Assembly: GCA_037893245.1 (NCBI GenBank)
Contig: JBAIAA010000453.1
Location: 1-64,000 of the forward strand
Source of the DNA: Crossaster papposus
Taxonomy: Eukaryota; Echinodermata; Asteroidea; Velatida; Solasteridae
Direction of reading: 5' to 3'
Length of the DNA: 64,000 bases
The notes under the pieces were generated by a model. That model was given only the letters and a program-made list of their open reading frames with translations, had not been told where the DNA came from and did no database searches. Below, piece after piece: positions 11,670 to 22,831 of this stretch. Position 1 is the stretch's first letter. Each line of letters opens with the position of its first letter. Position numbers and translations under genes: made by a program.

Positions 11670-14600
11670 CCGTCCTTCCGTCCATCCTTCCTTCCTTCCT
11701 TCCTTCCGTCCTTCCGTCCTTCCGTCCTTCCGTCCATCTTCCGTCCTTCCGTCCTTCCGTCCTTCCGTCTGTTCTTTCGTCCATCCGTCCATCCGTCCTT
11801 CCGTCCTTCCGTCCTTCCGTCCTTCCGTCCTTCCGTCCTTCCGTCCTTCCGTCCTTCCGTCCTTCCGTCCTTCCGTCCTTCCGTCCTTCCGTCCTTCCGT
11901 CCTTCCGTCCTTCCGTCCTTCCGTCCGTTCTTCCGTCCATCCGTCCTTCCTTCCGTCCTTCCTTCCTTCCGTCCTTCCTTCCTTCCTTCCTTCCTTCCTT
12001 CCGTCCTTCCGTCCTTCCGTCCTTCCGTCCTTCCGTCCTTCCGTCCTTCCGTCCTTCCTTCCATCTTCCGTCCTTCCGTCTGTCCTTCCGTCCTTCCGTC
12101 CTTCCGTCCCTCCGTCCATCTTCCGTCCTTCCGTCTGTCCTTCCGTCTGTCCTTCCGTCCATCCTTCCGTCCATCCTTCCGTCCATCCTTCCGTCCTTCC
12201 GTCCTTCCGTCCTTCCGTCCATCCTTCCGTCCGTCCTTCCGTCCTTCCGTCCTTCCGTCCTTCCGTCCTTCCGTCCTTCCGTCCTTCCGTCCTTCCGTCC
12301 TTCCGTCCTTCCGTCCTTCCGTCCTTCCGTCCCTCCGTCCCTCCGTCCTTCCGTCCTTCCGTCCTTCCGTCCTTCCGTCCTTCCGTCCTTCCGTCCTTCC
12401 GTCCTTCCGTCCTTCCGTCCGTCCGTCCTTCCGTCCTTCCGTCCTTCCGTCCTTCCGTCCTTCCGTCCTTCCGTCCTTCCGTCCTTCCGTCCTTCCTTCC
12501 ATCTTCCGTCCTTCCGTCTGTCCTTCCGTCCTTCCGTCCTTCCGTCCCTCCGTCCATCTTCCGTCCTTCCGTCCGTCCTTCCGTCCTTCCTTCCGTCCTT
12601 CCGTCCTTCCGTCCTTCCTTCCGTCCTTCCGTCCTTCTGTCCTTCCTTCCGTCCTTCCTTCCGTCCTTCCTTCTTTCCGTCCTGTAGTCCATCCTTCCTT
12701 CCTTCCTTCCATCTTCCGTCCTTTCGTCCTTCCGTCCTTTCGTCCTTTCGTCCTTTCGTCCTTTCGTCCTTTCGTCCTTTCGTCCTTTCGTCCTTTCGTC
12801 CTTTCGTCCTTTCGTCCTTTCGTCCTTTCGTCCTTTCGTCCTTTCGTCCTTTCGTCCTTTCGTCCTTTCGTCCTTTCGTCCTTTCGTCCTTTCGTCCTTT
12901 CGTCCTTTCGTCCTTTCGTCCTTTCGTCCTTCTTCCGTCCTTCCTTCCATCTTCCGTCCTTCCGTCCTTCCGTCCTTCCGCCTCTCCGTCCTTCCGTCCT
13001 TCCGTCCTTCCGTCCTTCCGTCCTTCCGTCCTTCCGTCCTTCCGTCCTTCCGTCCTTCCGTCCTTCCGTCCTTCCGTCCTTCCGTCCTTCCGTCCTTCCG
13101 TCCTTCCGTCCCTCCGTCCATCTTCCGTCCTTCCGTCTGTCCTTCCGTCCGTCCTTCCGTCCATCCTTCCGTCCATCCTTCCGTCCGTACTTCCGTACTT
13201 CCGTCCTTCCTTCCATCTTCCGTCCTTCCTTCCGTCCTTCCGTCCTTCCTTCCGTCCTTCCTTCCGTCCGTCCGTCCGTCCTTCCTTCCGTCCTTCCTTC
13301 CGTCCTTCCTTCCGTCCTTCCTTCCTTCCGTCCTTCCGTCTTTCCGTCCTTCCGTCCTTCCGTCCTTCCGTCCTTCCGTCCTTCCGTCCTTCCGTCCTTC
13401 CGTCCTTCCGTCCTTCCGTCTGTCCTTCCTTCCTTCCTTCCGTCCTTCCGTCCTTCCGTCCTTCCGTCTGTCCTTCCTTCCTTCCTTCCTTCCTTCCGTC
13501 CTTCCGTCCTTCCGTCCTTCCTTCCGTCCTTCCGTCCTTCCGTCCTTCTGTCCTTCCTTCCGTCCTTCCTTCCGTCCTTCCTTCCTTCCGTCCTCCAGTC
13601 CATCCTTCCTTCCTTCCTTCCATCTTCCGTCCTTTCGTCCTTTCGTCCTTCCGTCCTTCCATCTTCCGTCCTTCTGTCTGTCCTTCCGTCCGTCCGTCCT
13701 TCCGTCCTATCGTCCTTCTTCCGTCCTTCCTTCCATCTTCCGTCCTTCCTTCCATCTTCCGTCCTTCCTTCCATCTTCCGTCCTTCCTTCCATCTTCCGT
13801 CCTTCCTTCCATCTTCCGTCCTTCCGTCCTTCCGTCCTTCCGTCCTTCCGTCCTTCCGTCCTTCCGTCCTTCCGTCCTTCCGTCCTTCCGTCCTTCCGTC
13901 CTTCCGTCTGTTCTTTCGTCCATCCGTCCATCCGTCCTTCCGTCCTTCCGTCCTTCCGTCCTTCCGTCCTTCCGTCCTTCCGTCCTTCCGTCCTTCCGTC
14001 CTTCCGTCCTTCCGTCCGTTCTTCCGTCCATCCGTCCTTCCTTCCGTCCTTCATTCCTTCCTTCCGTCCTTCCGTCCTTCCGTCCTTCCGTCCTTCCGTC
14101 ATTCCGTCCTTCCGTCCTTCCGTCCTTCCTTCCATCTTCCGTCCTTCCGTCTGTCCTTCCGTCCCTCCGTCCATCTTCCGTCCTTCCGTCTGTCCTTCCG
14201 TCTGTCCTTCCGTCCATCCTTCCGTCCATCCTTCCGTCCTTTCGTCCTTTCGTCCTTTCGTCCTTTCGTCCTTTCGTCCTTTCGTCCTTTCGTCCTTTCG
14301 TCCTTTCGTCCTTTCGTCCTTTCGTCCTTTCGTCCTTTCGTCCTTTCGTCCTTTCGTCCTTTCGTCCTTTCGTCCTTTCGTCCTTTCGTCCTTTCGTCCG
14401 TTCGTCCTTTCGTCCTTTCGTCCTTTCGTCCTTTCGTCCTTCCGTCCTTCCGTCCTTCCGTCCTTTCGTCCTTTCGTCCTTTCGTCCTTTCGTCCTTTCG
14501 TCCTTTCGTCCTTTCGTCCTTCCGTCCTTCCGTCCTTCCGTCCTTCCGTCCTTCCGTCCTTTCGTCCTTTCGTCCTTTCGTCCTTTCGTCCTTTCGTCCT

Positions 14601-16407
14601 TTCGTCCTTCCGTCCTTCCGTCCTTCCGTCCTTCCGTCCTTCCGTCCTTCCGTCCTTCCGTCCTTCCGTCCTTCCGTCCTTCCGTCCTTCCGTCCTTCCG
14701 TCCTTCCGTCCTTCCGTCCCTCCGTCCTTCCGTCCTTCCGTCCCTCCGTCCCTCCGTCCATCTTCCGTCCTTCCGTCTGTCCTTCCGTCTGTCCTTCCGT
14801 CCATCCTTCCGTCCATCCTTCCGTCCGTACTTCCGTACTTCCGTCCTTCCTTCCATCTTCCGTCCTTCCTTCCGTCCTTCCGTCCTTCCTTCCGTCCTTC
14901 CTTCCGTCCTTCCTTCCGTCCTTCCTTCCTTCCGTCCTTCCGTCTTTCCGTCCTTCCGTCCTTCCGTCCTTCCGTCCTTCCGTCCTTCCGTCCTTCCGTC
15001 CTTCCGTCCTTCCGTCTGTCCTTCCTTCCTTCCTTCCGTCCTTCCGTCCTTCCGTCCTTCCTTCCTTCCTTCCTTCCTTCCGTCCTTCCGTCCTTCCGTC
15101 CTTCCTTCCGTCCTTCCGTCCTTCTGTCCTTCCTTCCGTCCTTCCTTCCGTCCTTCCTTCTTTCCGTCCTCTAGTCCATCCTTCCTTCCTTCCTTCCATC
15201 TTCCGTCCTTTCGTCCTTTCGTCCTTTCGTCCTTTCGTCCTTTCGTCCTTTCGTCCTTTCGTCCTTTCGTCCTTTCGTCCTTTCGTCCTTTCGTCCTTTC
15301 GTCCTTTCGTCCTTTCGTCCTTTCGTCCTTTCGTCCTTTCGTCCTTTCGTCCTTTCGTCCTTTCGTCCTTTCGTCCTTTCGTCCTTTCGTCCTTTCGTCC
15401 TTTCGTCCTTTCGTCCTTTCGTCCTTTCGTCCTTTCGTCCTTTCGTCCTTTCGTCCTTTCGTCCTTTCGTCCTTTCGTCCTTTCGTCCTTTCGTCCTTTC
15501 GTCCTTTCGTCCTTTCGTCCTTTCGTCCTTTCGTCCTTTCGTCCTTTCGTCCTTTCGTCCTTTCGTCCTTCCGTCCTTCCGTCCTTCCGTCCTTCCGTCC
15601 TTCCGTCCTTCCGTCCTTCCGTCCTTCCGTCCTTCCGTCCTTCCGTCCTTCCGTCCTTCCGTCCTTCCGTCCTTCCGTCCTTCCGTCCTTCCGTCCTTCC
15701 GTCCTTCCGTCCTTCCTTCCGTCCTTCCTTCCGTCCTTCCTTCCTTCCGTCCTCCAGTCCATCCTTCCTTCCTTCCTTCCATCTTCCGTCCTTTCGTCCT
15801 TTCGTCCTTCCGTCCTTCCATCTTCCGTCCTTCTGTCTGTCCTTCCGTCCGTCCGTCCTTCCGTCCTATCGTCCTTCTTCCGTCCTTCCTTCCATCTTCC
15901 GTCCTTCCTTCCATCTTCCGTCCTTCCTTCCATCTTCCGTCCTTCCTTCCATCTTCCGTCCTTCCTTCCATCTTCCGTCCTTCCGTCCTTCCGTCCTTCC
16001 GTCCTTCCGTCCTTCCGTCCTTCCGTCCTTCCGTCCTTCCGTCCTTCCGTCCTTCCGTCCTTCCGTCCTTCCGTCCTTCCGTCTGTTCTTTCGTCCATCC
16101 GTCCATCCGTCCTTCCGTCCTTCCGTCCTTCCGTCCTTCCGTCCTTCCGTCCTTCCGTCCTTCCGTCCTTCCGTCCTTCCGTCCGTTCTTCCGTCCATCC
16201 GTCCTTCCTTCCGTCCTTCATTCCTTCCTTCCGTCCTTCCGTCCTTCCGTCCTTCCGTCCTTCCGTCATTCCGTCCTTCCGTCCTTCCGTCCTTCCTTCC
16301 ATCTTCCGTCCTTCCGTCTGTCCTTCCGTCCCTCCGTCCATCTTCCGTCCTTCCGTCTGTCCTTCCGTCTGTCCTTCCTTCCGTCCATCCTTCCGTCCAT
16401 CCTTCCG

Positions 16408-16820
16408 TCCTTTCGTCCTTTCGTCCTTTCGTCCTTTCGTCCTTTCGTCCTTTCGTCCTTTCGTCCTTTCGTCCTTTCGTCCTTTCGTCCTTTCGTCCTT
16501 TCGTCCTTTCGTCCTTTCGTCCTTTCGTCCTTTCGTCCTTTCGTCCTTTCGTCCTTTCGTCCTTTCGTCCTTTCGTCCTTTCGTCCTTTCGTCCTTTCGT
16601 CCTTTCGTCCTTTCGTCCTTTCGTCCTTTCGTCCTTTCGTCCTTTCGTCCTTTCGTCCTTTCGTCCTTTCGTCCTTTCGTCCTTTCGTCCTTTCGTCCTT
16701 TCGTCCTTTCGTCCTTTCGTCCTTTCGTCCTTTCGTCCTTTCGTCCTTTCGTCCTTTCGTCCTTTCGTCCTTTCGTCCTTTCGTCCTTTCGTCCTTTCGT
16801 CCTTTCGTCCTTTCGTCCTT
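16408..16820. repeat. Longest homogeneous TTTCGTCC run
   Basis: About 51 consecutive octamers with T in place of the usual C before CGTCC. Similar runs lie at about 2019-2213, 6267-6535, 8357-8604, 11118-11337, 12738-12930, 14237-14435, 15206-15568 and 17723-18107. Run length varies greatly between higher-order units, as expected of local slippage or unequal exchange. Confidence 0.9.
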
Positions 16821-18366
16821 CCGTCCTTTCGTCCTTTCGTCCTTTCGTCCTTTCGTCCTTTCGTCCTTTCGTCCTTTCGTCCTTTCGTCCTTCCGTCCTT
16901 CCGTCCTTCCGTCCTTCCGTCCTTCCGTCCTTTCGTCCTTTCGTCCTTCCGTCCTTCCGTCCTTCCGTCCTTCCGTCCTTCCGTCCTTCCGTCCTTCCGT
17001 CCTTCCGTCCTTCCGTCCTTCCGTCCTTCCGTCCTTCCGTCCTTCCGTCCTTCCGTCCTTCCGTCCTTCCGTCCCTCCGTCCTTCCGTCCTTCCGTCCCT
17101 CCGTCCCTCCGTCCATCTTCCGTCCTTCCGTCTGTCCTTCCGTCTGTCCTTCCGTCCATCCTTCCGTCCATCCTTCCGTCCGTACTTCCGTACTTCCGTC
17201 CTTCCTTCCATCTTCCGTCCTTCCTTCCGTCCTTCCGTCCTTCCTTCCGTCCTTCCTTCCGTCCGTCCGTCCTTCCTTCCGTCCTTCCTTCCGTCCTTCC
17301 TTCCGTCCTTCCTTCCTTCCGTCCTTCCGTCTTTCCGTCCTTCCGTCCTTCCGTCCTTCCGTCCTTCCGTCCTTCCGTCCTTCCGTCCTTCCGTCCTTCC
17401 GTCTGTCCTTCCTTCCTTCCTTCCGTCCTTCCGTCCTTCCGTCCTTCCTTCCTTCCTTCCTTCCTTCCGTCCTTCCGTCCTTCCGTCCTTCCTTCCGTCC
17501 TTCCGTCCTTCTGTCCTTCCTTCCGTCCTTCCTTCCGTCCTTCCTTCTTTCCGTCCTTCCGTCCTTCCGTCCTTCCTTCCTTCCTTCCTTCCTTCCGTCC
17601 TTCCGTCCTTCCGTCCTTCCTTCCGTCCTTCCGTCCTTCTGTCCTTCCTTCCGTCCTTCCTTCCGTCCTTCCTTCTTTCCGTCCTCTAGTCCATCCTTCC
17701 TTCCTTCCTTCCATCTTCCGTCCTTTCGTCCTTTCGTCCTTTCGTCCTTTCGTCCTTTCGTCCTTTCGTCCTTTCGTCCTTTCGTCCTTTCGTCCTTTCG
17801 TCCTTTCGTCCTTTCGTCCTTTCGTCCTTTCGTCCTTTCGTCCTTTCGTCCTTTCGTCCTTTCGTCCTTTCGTCCTTTCGTCCTTTCGTCCTTTCGTCCT
17901 TTCGTCCTTTCGTCCTTTCGTCCTTTCGTCCTTTCGTCCTTTCGTCCTTTCGTCCTTTCGTCCTTTCGTCCTTTCGTCCTTTCGTCCTTTCGTCCTTTCG
18001 TCCTTTCGTCCTTTCGTCCTTTCGTCCTTTCGTCCTTTCGTCCTTTCGTCCTTTCGTCCTTTCGTCCTTTCGTCCTTTCGTCCTTTCGTCCTTTCGTCCT
18101 TTCGTCCTTCCGTCCTTCCGTCCTTCCGTCCTTCCGTCCTTCCGTCCTTCCGTCCTTCCGTCCTTCCGTCCTTCCGTCCTTCCGTCCTTCCGTCCTTCCG
18201 TCCTTCCGTCCTTCCGTCCTTCCGTCCTTCCGTCCTTCCGTCCTTCCGTCCTTCCGTCCTTCCGTCCTTCCGTCCTTCCGTCCTTCCGTCCCTCCGTCCT
18301 ACCGTCCATCTTCCGTCCTTCCGTCCATCTTCCGTCTGTCCTTCCGTCCATCCTTCCGTCCTATCG

Positions 18367-18500
18367 GTTAGCGTTAGAGTTAGCGTTAGAGTTAGCGTTA
18401 GAGTTAGCGTTAGAGTTAGCGTTAGAGTTAGCGTTAGAGTTAGCGTTAGAGTTAGAGTTAGCGTTAGAGTTAGCGTTAGCGTTAGAGTTAGCGTTAGTTA
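18367..18500 (+). repeat. Telomere-like hexamer block, 134 bp, last of the array
   Basis: Same hexamer order and flanks as the others; start-to-start distance from the previous block 6831 bp. Only about 380 bp of satellite follow it before the array ends. Confidence 0.93.
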
Positions 18501-18599
18501 CCGTCCTTCCGTCCATCCTTCCTTCCTTCCGTCCTTCCGTCCTTCCGTCCTTCCGTCCATCTTCCGTCCATCTTCCGTCTGTCCTTCCGTCTGTCCTTC

Positions 18600-18780
18600 C
18601 GTCTGTCCTTCCGTCCGTCCTTCCGTCCGTCCTTCCGTCCGTCCTTCCGTCCGTCCTTCCGTCCGTCCTTCCGTCCGTCCGTCCTTCCGTCCGTCCTGCC
18701 GTCCGTCCTTCCGTCCGTCCTTCCGTCCGTCCTTCCGTCCGTCCGTCCATCCTTCCGTCCGTCCTTCCGTCCGCCCGTCC
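18600..18780. repeat. 12-bp variant CCGTCCGTCCTT at the array edge
   Basis: After the last telomere-like block the period changes from 8 to 12 bp, with an extra CCGT per unit, before the array degrades at about 18,880. This is the only long 12-bp run in the array. Confidence 0.8.
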
Positions 18781-18880
18781 TTCCTTCCGTCCTTCCTTCC
18801 ATCCTTCCGTACTTCCGTCCTTCCGTCCGTCCTTCCGTCCTTCCGTCCTTCCATCCTTCCTTCCTTCCTTCCTTCCTGCT

Positions 18881-19829
18881 TCTTTTTTCTAACTGGTTTT
18901 TCTTTTTGATGTGTTAAAAAAGCGGGAATGAGCAATTAATTTGGTTTTTTGTGTTGCTGCTTCTTTGTGGCAGGGTTAGAAAAGTTTTCATTTACTTAAT
19001 CAATTTGGAATAAGGCACTGTATAATTATAAAGAACTGAATCGTTTTCGAATTTCTTCGCTTATATTCCATAAATACTTGCCTAATAGTGAAATCGAATG
19101 GCCAAACTGGCGCAACTGGGAGCTTGAGCGAATTTAAATGACCCAGTGTGAAATTGTAATGCCTCATTCTTGAAATTGAATTGTTGCATTATGCAGTTGG
19201 ATGCATCGATATTGAAATTGAACAATCTATTTAGTCTAATAAAATGTGCATCCAAATTTGTGCGAAAATGGGTGATTTGTCATCATTTGGCTGCCAAATC
19301 TATTAATAAACTGACCGGGGAAACCTATACATTCTGTACACGATCAAGGGGCAGTAACGTTTGTCTCTTCGTGAAAATGCATTGTCAAGATGGCTTCCCC
19401 TTGCACCATTGTAATTTATATAATTAATAATGTTTTGCTTACAGAAGCATGTCAAAATTGTTAAGTACAGCGTTTTAAAGCAAAATAGTGAGAGAAAAAA
19501 AATCGGAAAAAAACCCCCACTAATGTGTGGCTTTTAAACATTAGTTAAGAGTTACAGAAAACACTATTTTGTTCGAATTGAATAATTACGATGCGATAAA
19601 TATCAATTATTGGGCTTTATATATTGTGTGTGACATTGTTTTATAAATACATGTATGTGACATCACACTGCACGCGCATTGGTAATAAGAGATTCCCTTA
19701 AAGTTTCCTGTTTTCAGTTAACAAAGACTAAAGAATGTATAAATGTAAAACGATATACAACAGTAAACTGAACTATTTGCATGTCATTGGTGATTAGAAA
19801 CTGATGACATGACTGATTACAATGTCACG
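18881..19829. other. Gene-free segment downstream of TRIM copy A
   Basis: AT-rich single-copy-like sequence with no supported gene. From about 19,316 onward it matches 43,921-44,365 (the flank of TRIM copy C), including the run GGGGCAGTAACGTTTGTCTC, so the segmental duplication extends about 500 bp past the stop codon of the gene. Confidence 0.7.
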
Positions 19830-20449
19830 TCACACCTGGTGATACATCTTGACTGAGTAGAAGTCAGCCACTGCCAACTGACCATCTGATGTGAATGTGA
19901 TTCCGCAGGGACAGTACAGACCCTGTGCAATGCACTTGAAAAAGCGACCTTGAGGGTCATAGTGGTGGATATGACCGGTGTTGTCACCATTTCGCATTGC
20001 AACATAAATACCTGAGCTATCAGTGTACACACCGCTGCAGTACTGTACTGGTTGACCATTGATGGTGGGTTTGATGATGCACCGTGTAGTACCATTGCCA
20101 TCAGCAACATTTACTGTCTGTGACGATGAACTGATGACAAATCTATCATTGCTGTCTACAGCCAGAAAGTGAGGTGCAACATCGACTGGTATGGTACATA
20201 GGAGCTCACCATCAGTGGGGCTGTGTTCAGTCAACACCAGCCTTTCGACATCACCTACTACGAAGGTACCATCATTCTTGACAGCTACACCATAGAGGTT
20301 AACTGCGGTCTTACCAACCTCACTCGGTATCACTGTTGGGAACTCAAAGGCCAGTGTGTTGTCGCTGTTGAACACCTTCACACGGGATGCGCCAACCTCA
20401 ACGACCACCAAATAATTGTTGGTGCGTGTAGATGCGATGCGGAGTGGAA
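19830..20449 (-). CDS. TRIM-NHL gene A, last exon (beta-propeller part)
   Basis: Minus-strand exon from acceptor CTCCTACAG|TTCC at 20,450 to a TGA stop at 19,830. The roughly 206 residues form degenerate NHL-like repeats (for example NLYGVAVKNDGTFVVGD, HFLAVDSNDRFVISS, CGITFTSDGQLAVAD), the C-terminal propeller expected of TRIM-NHL proteins, which usually binds RNA or protein partners. The phase joins cleanly to the upstream exon ending at 21,283, giving an Ile-Pro-Met-Gln-Gly-Leu-Pro-Leu junction. The exon is intact. Copies occur at 23,847-24,390 (3' truncated) and 44,366-44,988. Whether A is a live gene depends on the RING frameshift described for the upstream exon. Confidence 0.85.
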
Positions 20450-20744
20450 CTGTAGGAGTCATGATGTCAAAACAAATGACCATTATGCATTTATTGCACA
20501 ATCCTTACAACACAGACATTTTTGAAAGAGTAAAAACTGCAGTAGAAAAATGTCTGTCAAAGAATACATTTTAAAGATTTTGTATACATTCATTATAATT
20601 CATCTTGCATGATCTTGTTAAGTTTTTGGTGTTTATTTATGCCCCAACATGCTTCACGCGATTTATCTTTCTGTGTGATAATGTGCTATATAGAATTTTA
20701 AAAGAAAGGTCTTCCATGCCTAAGAGTGATAAACATACACTGCA

Positions 20745-21010
20745 AAAACTGTGTTTAGCCTGTAAACACTTTTTTAAACACTTTATTGCTATACGGTGCA
20801 ATAAAATGTTTACATGCTAAACATGTTTAGCATGAAAGAAGGATAGTGTTTAGTCATTAAACTGAAAACATCGATGTTTAGAAATTGGACACGGGTGTTT
20901 AGCTGCTAAACATGTTAAATGTTAGCAAATAAATATGTTTACTCGGTAAACACAGGTTTTTAAGTGTAAACCCGCGTATACTGATTAAAGTGTAAACCCG
21001 CGTAAACTTC
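20745..21010. promoter_or_regulatory. Intronic cluster of GTAAACA/TGTTTAC and GTTTAGC motifs
   Basis: Within the TRIM A intron the sequence repeatedly shows GTAAACA, TGTTTAC, TGTAAAC and palindromic GCTAAACATGTTTAGC. GTAAACA fits the forkhead-factor core RYAAAYA. The cluster is conserved in the B intron (about 24,715-24,985) and, more diverged, in the C intron (about 45,305-45,560). The regulatory role is inference; it may simply be a degenerate local repeat carried along by duplication. Confidence 0.35.
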
Positions 21011-21282
21011 ACAGTAATTATAAGATGTTTTTTCTTGGACTTTAACATTTTGTTTACATGGAATATACATTGAGATTGAAAAACATTCCCATGTCATGAA
21101 TATAAACTTCTTCAATAGATTAGTATTCTGTTTCAAATTAACAGTTTTAATAGAATTTTATTTACTTTTTTAAAACTTTATTTGTAAAAAATTAAAAACA
21201 AAGAATATTACAATACTAGTGAAGAGCGTAGGACAATTTTTAAAGTGCATCATTTCGCAGATGGCATGTAATTTTAACTTAC

Positions 21283-22572
21283 GTCCTTGCATCGGGATTG
21301 TGCTTTTCTGGTTGCCGTCGATGCTGCAGATCACAACTCGTTTGTTGTAGCAGTCAGTCACTGCAATCTCATCAGGTTGATAAGCAGCAACGCCCATAGC
21401 CCCATTGAACTGTCCTGGACCACTTCCCTGTCTACCAAACTCCCCACACAGCTCCCACTTGTCTTCTATCACCACCTCACCCAGATTGATGTCACCAATC
21501 CCCCCACTCTGCTTGAACTTCAGAAATGCCAGCCTGTCATCAACTCTAGGAATAGCCTGACCGGCCAACCGTTTTAAATCTTTGCTGATTGTAGAATACA
21601 GTGACAGGAAGTCACTAACCGATGCAGTCCTTGTCACCTCTCTAGCTGTATCTAGTGAAAACTGAAACCTCTCCACAGTCAAGCTCGCGGTTTTCTCACA
21701 TTCTTCCAGTTTCTGCTCACGATCCGACTGAATGTTTTTGATGTCGTTAAGGATTTGATTTTCTTGGGCCGTGATCTCTGCTCGTATCTTAGCTGCTCTG
21801 TCTTGCACTTCTGTTGTGACCCTCCTGATTGTGAGACTCAAATCTTCTTTTAGTCGCAAGACTTTTTCTTGTGATTTTTGGATTTTCTTTATTGAGTTTT
21901 CAAGTGGATGAAACAGTTCAGCCAACGATTGCTTGTAATTGGATGCTGCCTCGTCTCCCTCAATGTACGAGTGTTCTGGCATACGGTAGTTTACGACCGT
22001 ACAGTCTCGGCAGATGAGTATTTCACACGTGGTACAAAAGAACCTTGCTGCTTCGCCCGCATGGATCGGGCATTTTGGATGTTGTTTCTGATGTTTCTTT
22101 GTCAGTGTAACCTTTCCCTCACGAATGTCCTTCAGTGGAGTCACCTTGTGGTTTGATGAGACAGCGAATCGAAGATGCATTTTACTACAGGCTGAGCACA
22201 CATTCTGGTCGCAGTCCAGACATATATGCGTTGCTTTACTGGCTTCCTCACAAATACCACACAAAATACCAGCATCACCCAAGCTCACTACCTTCTCCTG
22301 AAGTTTAATCTCCTCAACCAAACCGATTAAATGAAAGTTGGTTTTCAGACCCTGCACCCCCGCCTCTGGAAGTTTAGTCTTCTGTCGACACACGGGGCAA
22401 GGAGTCTCCGTACAGCCCTGGTGCTTCGTGCTGTTGTATTTCAGCAGACATATTGCTCACAGAAACTGTGCAGGCATTCTAGTATCTTTGGCTGTTGATA
22501 TCTGTGTTGACATATGCAGCACTCAAGATGATGTCTGCGGATCGTCTCTAGAGCTGAACTTACAGTTGCCAT
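21283..22572 (-). pseudogene. TRIM-NHL gene A, first exon, with a frameshift in the RING
   Basis: The start ATG is at 22,572 and the donor is GTAAGT at 21,282. In order the exon encodes an N-terminal RING (CCICQHRY, then ECLHSFCEQ), B-box 1 (CGICEEASKATHICLDCDQ), B-box 2 (CPIHAGEAARFFCTTC ... CRDCTVV), a coiled coil of about 100 residues, and the start of the NHL propeller (GEFGRQGSGPGQFNG). This is the RBCC architecture of a TRIM E3 ubiquitin ligase. Compared with the duplicate at 22,832-23,053, an extra AT near 22,450 shifts the frame inside the RING; the remaining 407 codons, from a Met in the distal RING, are open. The copy is either a pseudogene, a gene using a downstream Met without a RING, or a sequence or assembly error. 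The family assignment is firm; functional status is not. Confidence 0.75.
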
Positions 22573-22820
22573 TTTGTTTTGTCTGGGTAAAAGAAGAAGA
22601 ATGTGTTCATGTATTTATCAATAGGGATCGACAGCCAGAGCTCTAGATGTAAATTTGAAAGAAGTCCCAAATCACACCCTTTACCAAAACTGCACATTCT
22701 CTTCAAACTGTCATCACTTTTATTTTATGTTTTTTTGGTTTTTTGTTTCACATTGCCATTTGTGAATCCAATCTGTTTTGAAGGCTGAGAAAATTCAGAA
22801 GTAACTTGCGTCCTATCTAT
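22334..22820. repeat. Tandem duplication, proximal copy (RING start plus 5' flank)
   Basis: The segment starting AAAGTTGGTTTTCAGACC is repeated 498 bp further on, at 22,832. It covers the RING codons and about 250 bp of upstream sequence. Confidence 0.9.
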
Positions 22821-22831
22821 CGTCCTAAATA

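Larger units (their letters stand above)
11536..18366. repeat. Satellite higher-order unit 3 (6831 bp)
   Basis: The longest unit. It has TTTCGTCC runs at about 12738-12930, 14237-14435, 15206-15568, 16408-16820 and 17723-18107. It appears to contain an internal duplication: the segment with five CCATCTTCCGTCC repeats followed by a TTTCGTCC run occurs at about 13740-14435 and again at about 15890-16820. Confidence 0.8.
1..18880. repeat. Higher-order satellite array based on the octamer CCGTCCTT
   Basis: About 18.9 kb of continuous tandem repeat begins at or before the window edge. The base unit is CCGTCCTT; common variants are TTTCGTCC, CCGTCCAT, CCTTCCTT and CCGTCTGT. The plus strand is almost purely pyrimidine with one G per octamer. 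An 8-bp unit spans eight codons in 24 bp, so several frames on both strands stay open for hundreds of codons (Arg-Pro-Ser-Val-Leu-Pro-Ser-Phe on plus, Asp-Gly-Arg-Thr-Glu-Gly-Arg-Lys on minus). These ORFs are repeat artefacts. The array has a higher-order structure marked by 134-bp telomere-like blocks. The right end decays into ordinary sequence near 18,880. Confidence 0.98.

Noticed and set aside
6464-17689. 3,741-codon plus-strand ORF and the 1,893-codon minus-strand ORF at 11,530-17,211
   Set aside because: Both are products of stop-free octamer repeats; equally long frames exist on both strands and no gene signals are present.
2420-18500. True telomere
   Set aside because: The hexamers are TTAGCG and TTAGAG in short 134-bp blocks embedded in satellite; no TTAGGG array and no chromosome end is present.
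1-18880. CRISPR array
   Set aside because: No unique spacers; this is simple tandem satellite in a eukaryotic genome.
19170-19427. 85-codon plus-strand ORF
   Set aside because: No similarity or splice context; overlaps duplicated flanking DNA of the TRIM copies.
20223-20525. Plus-strand ORFs opposite the NHL exons (also 24,164-24,466)
   Set aside because: Antisense shadows of the minus-strand TRIM exons.
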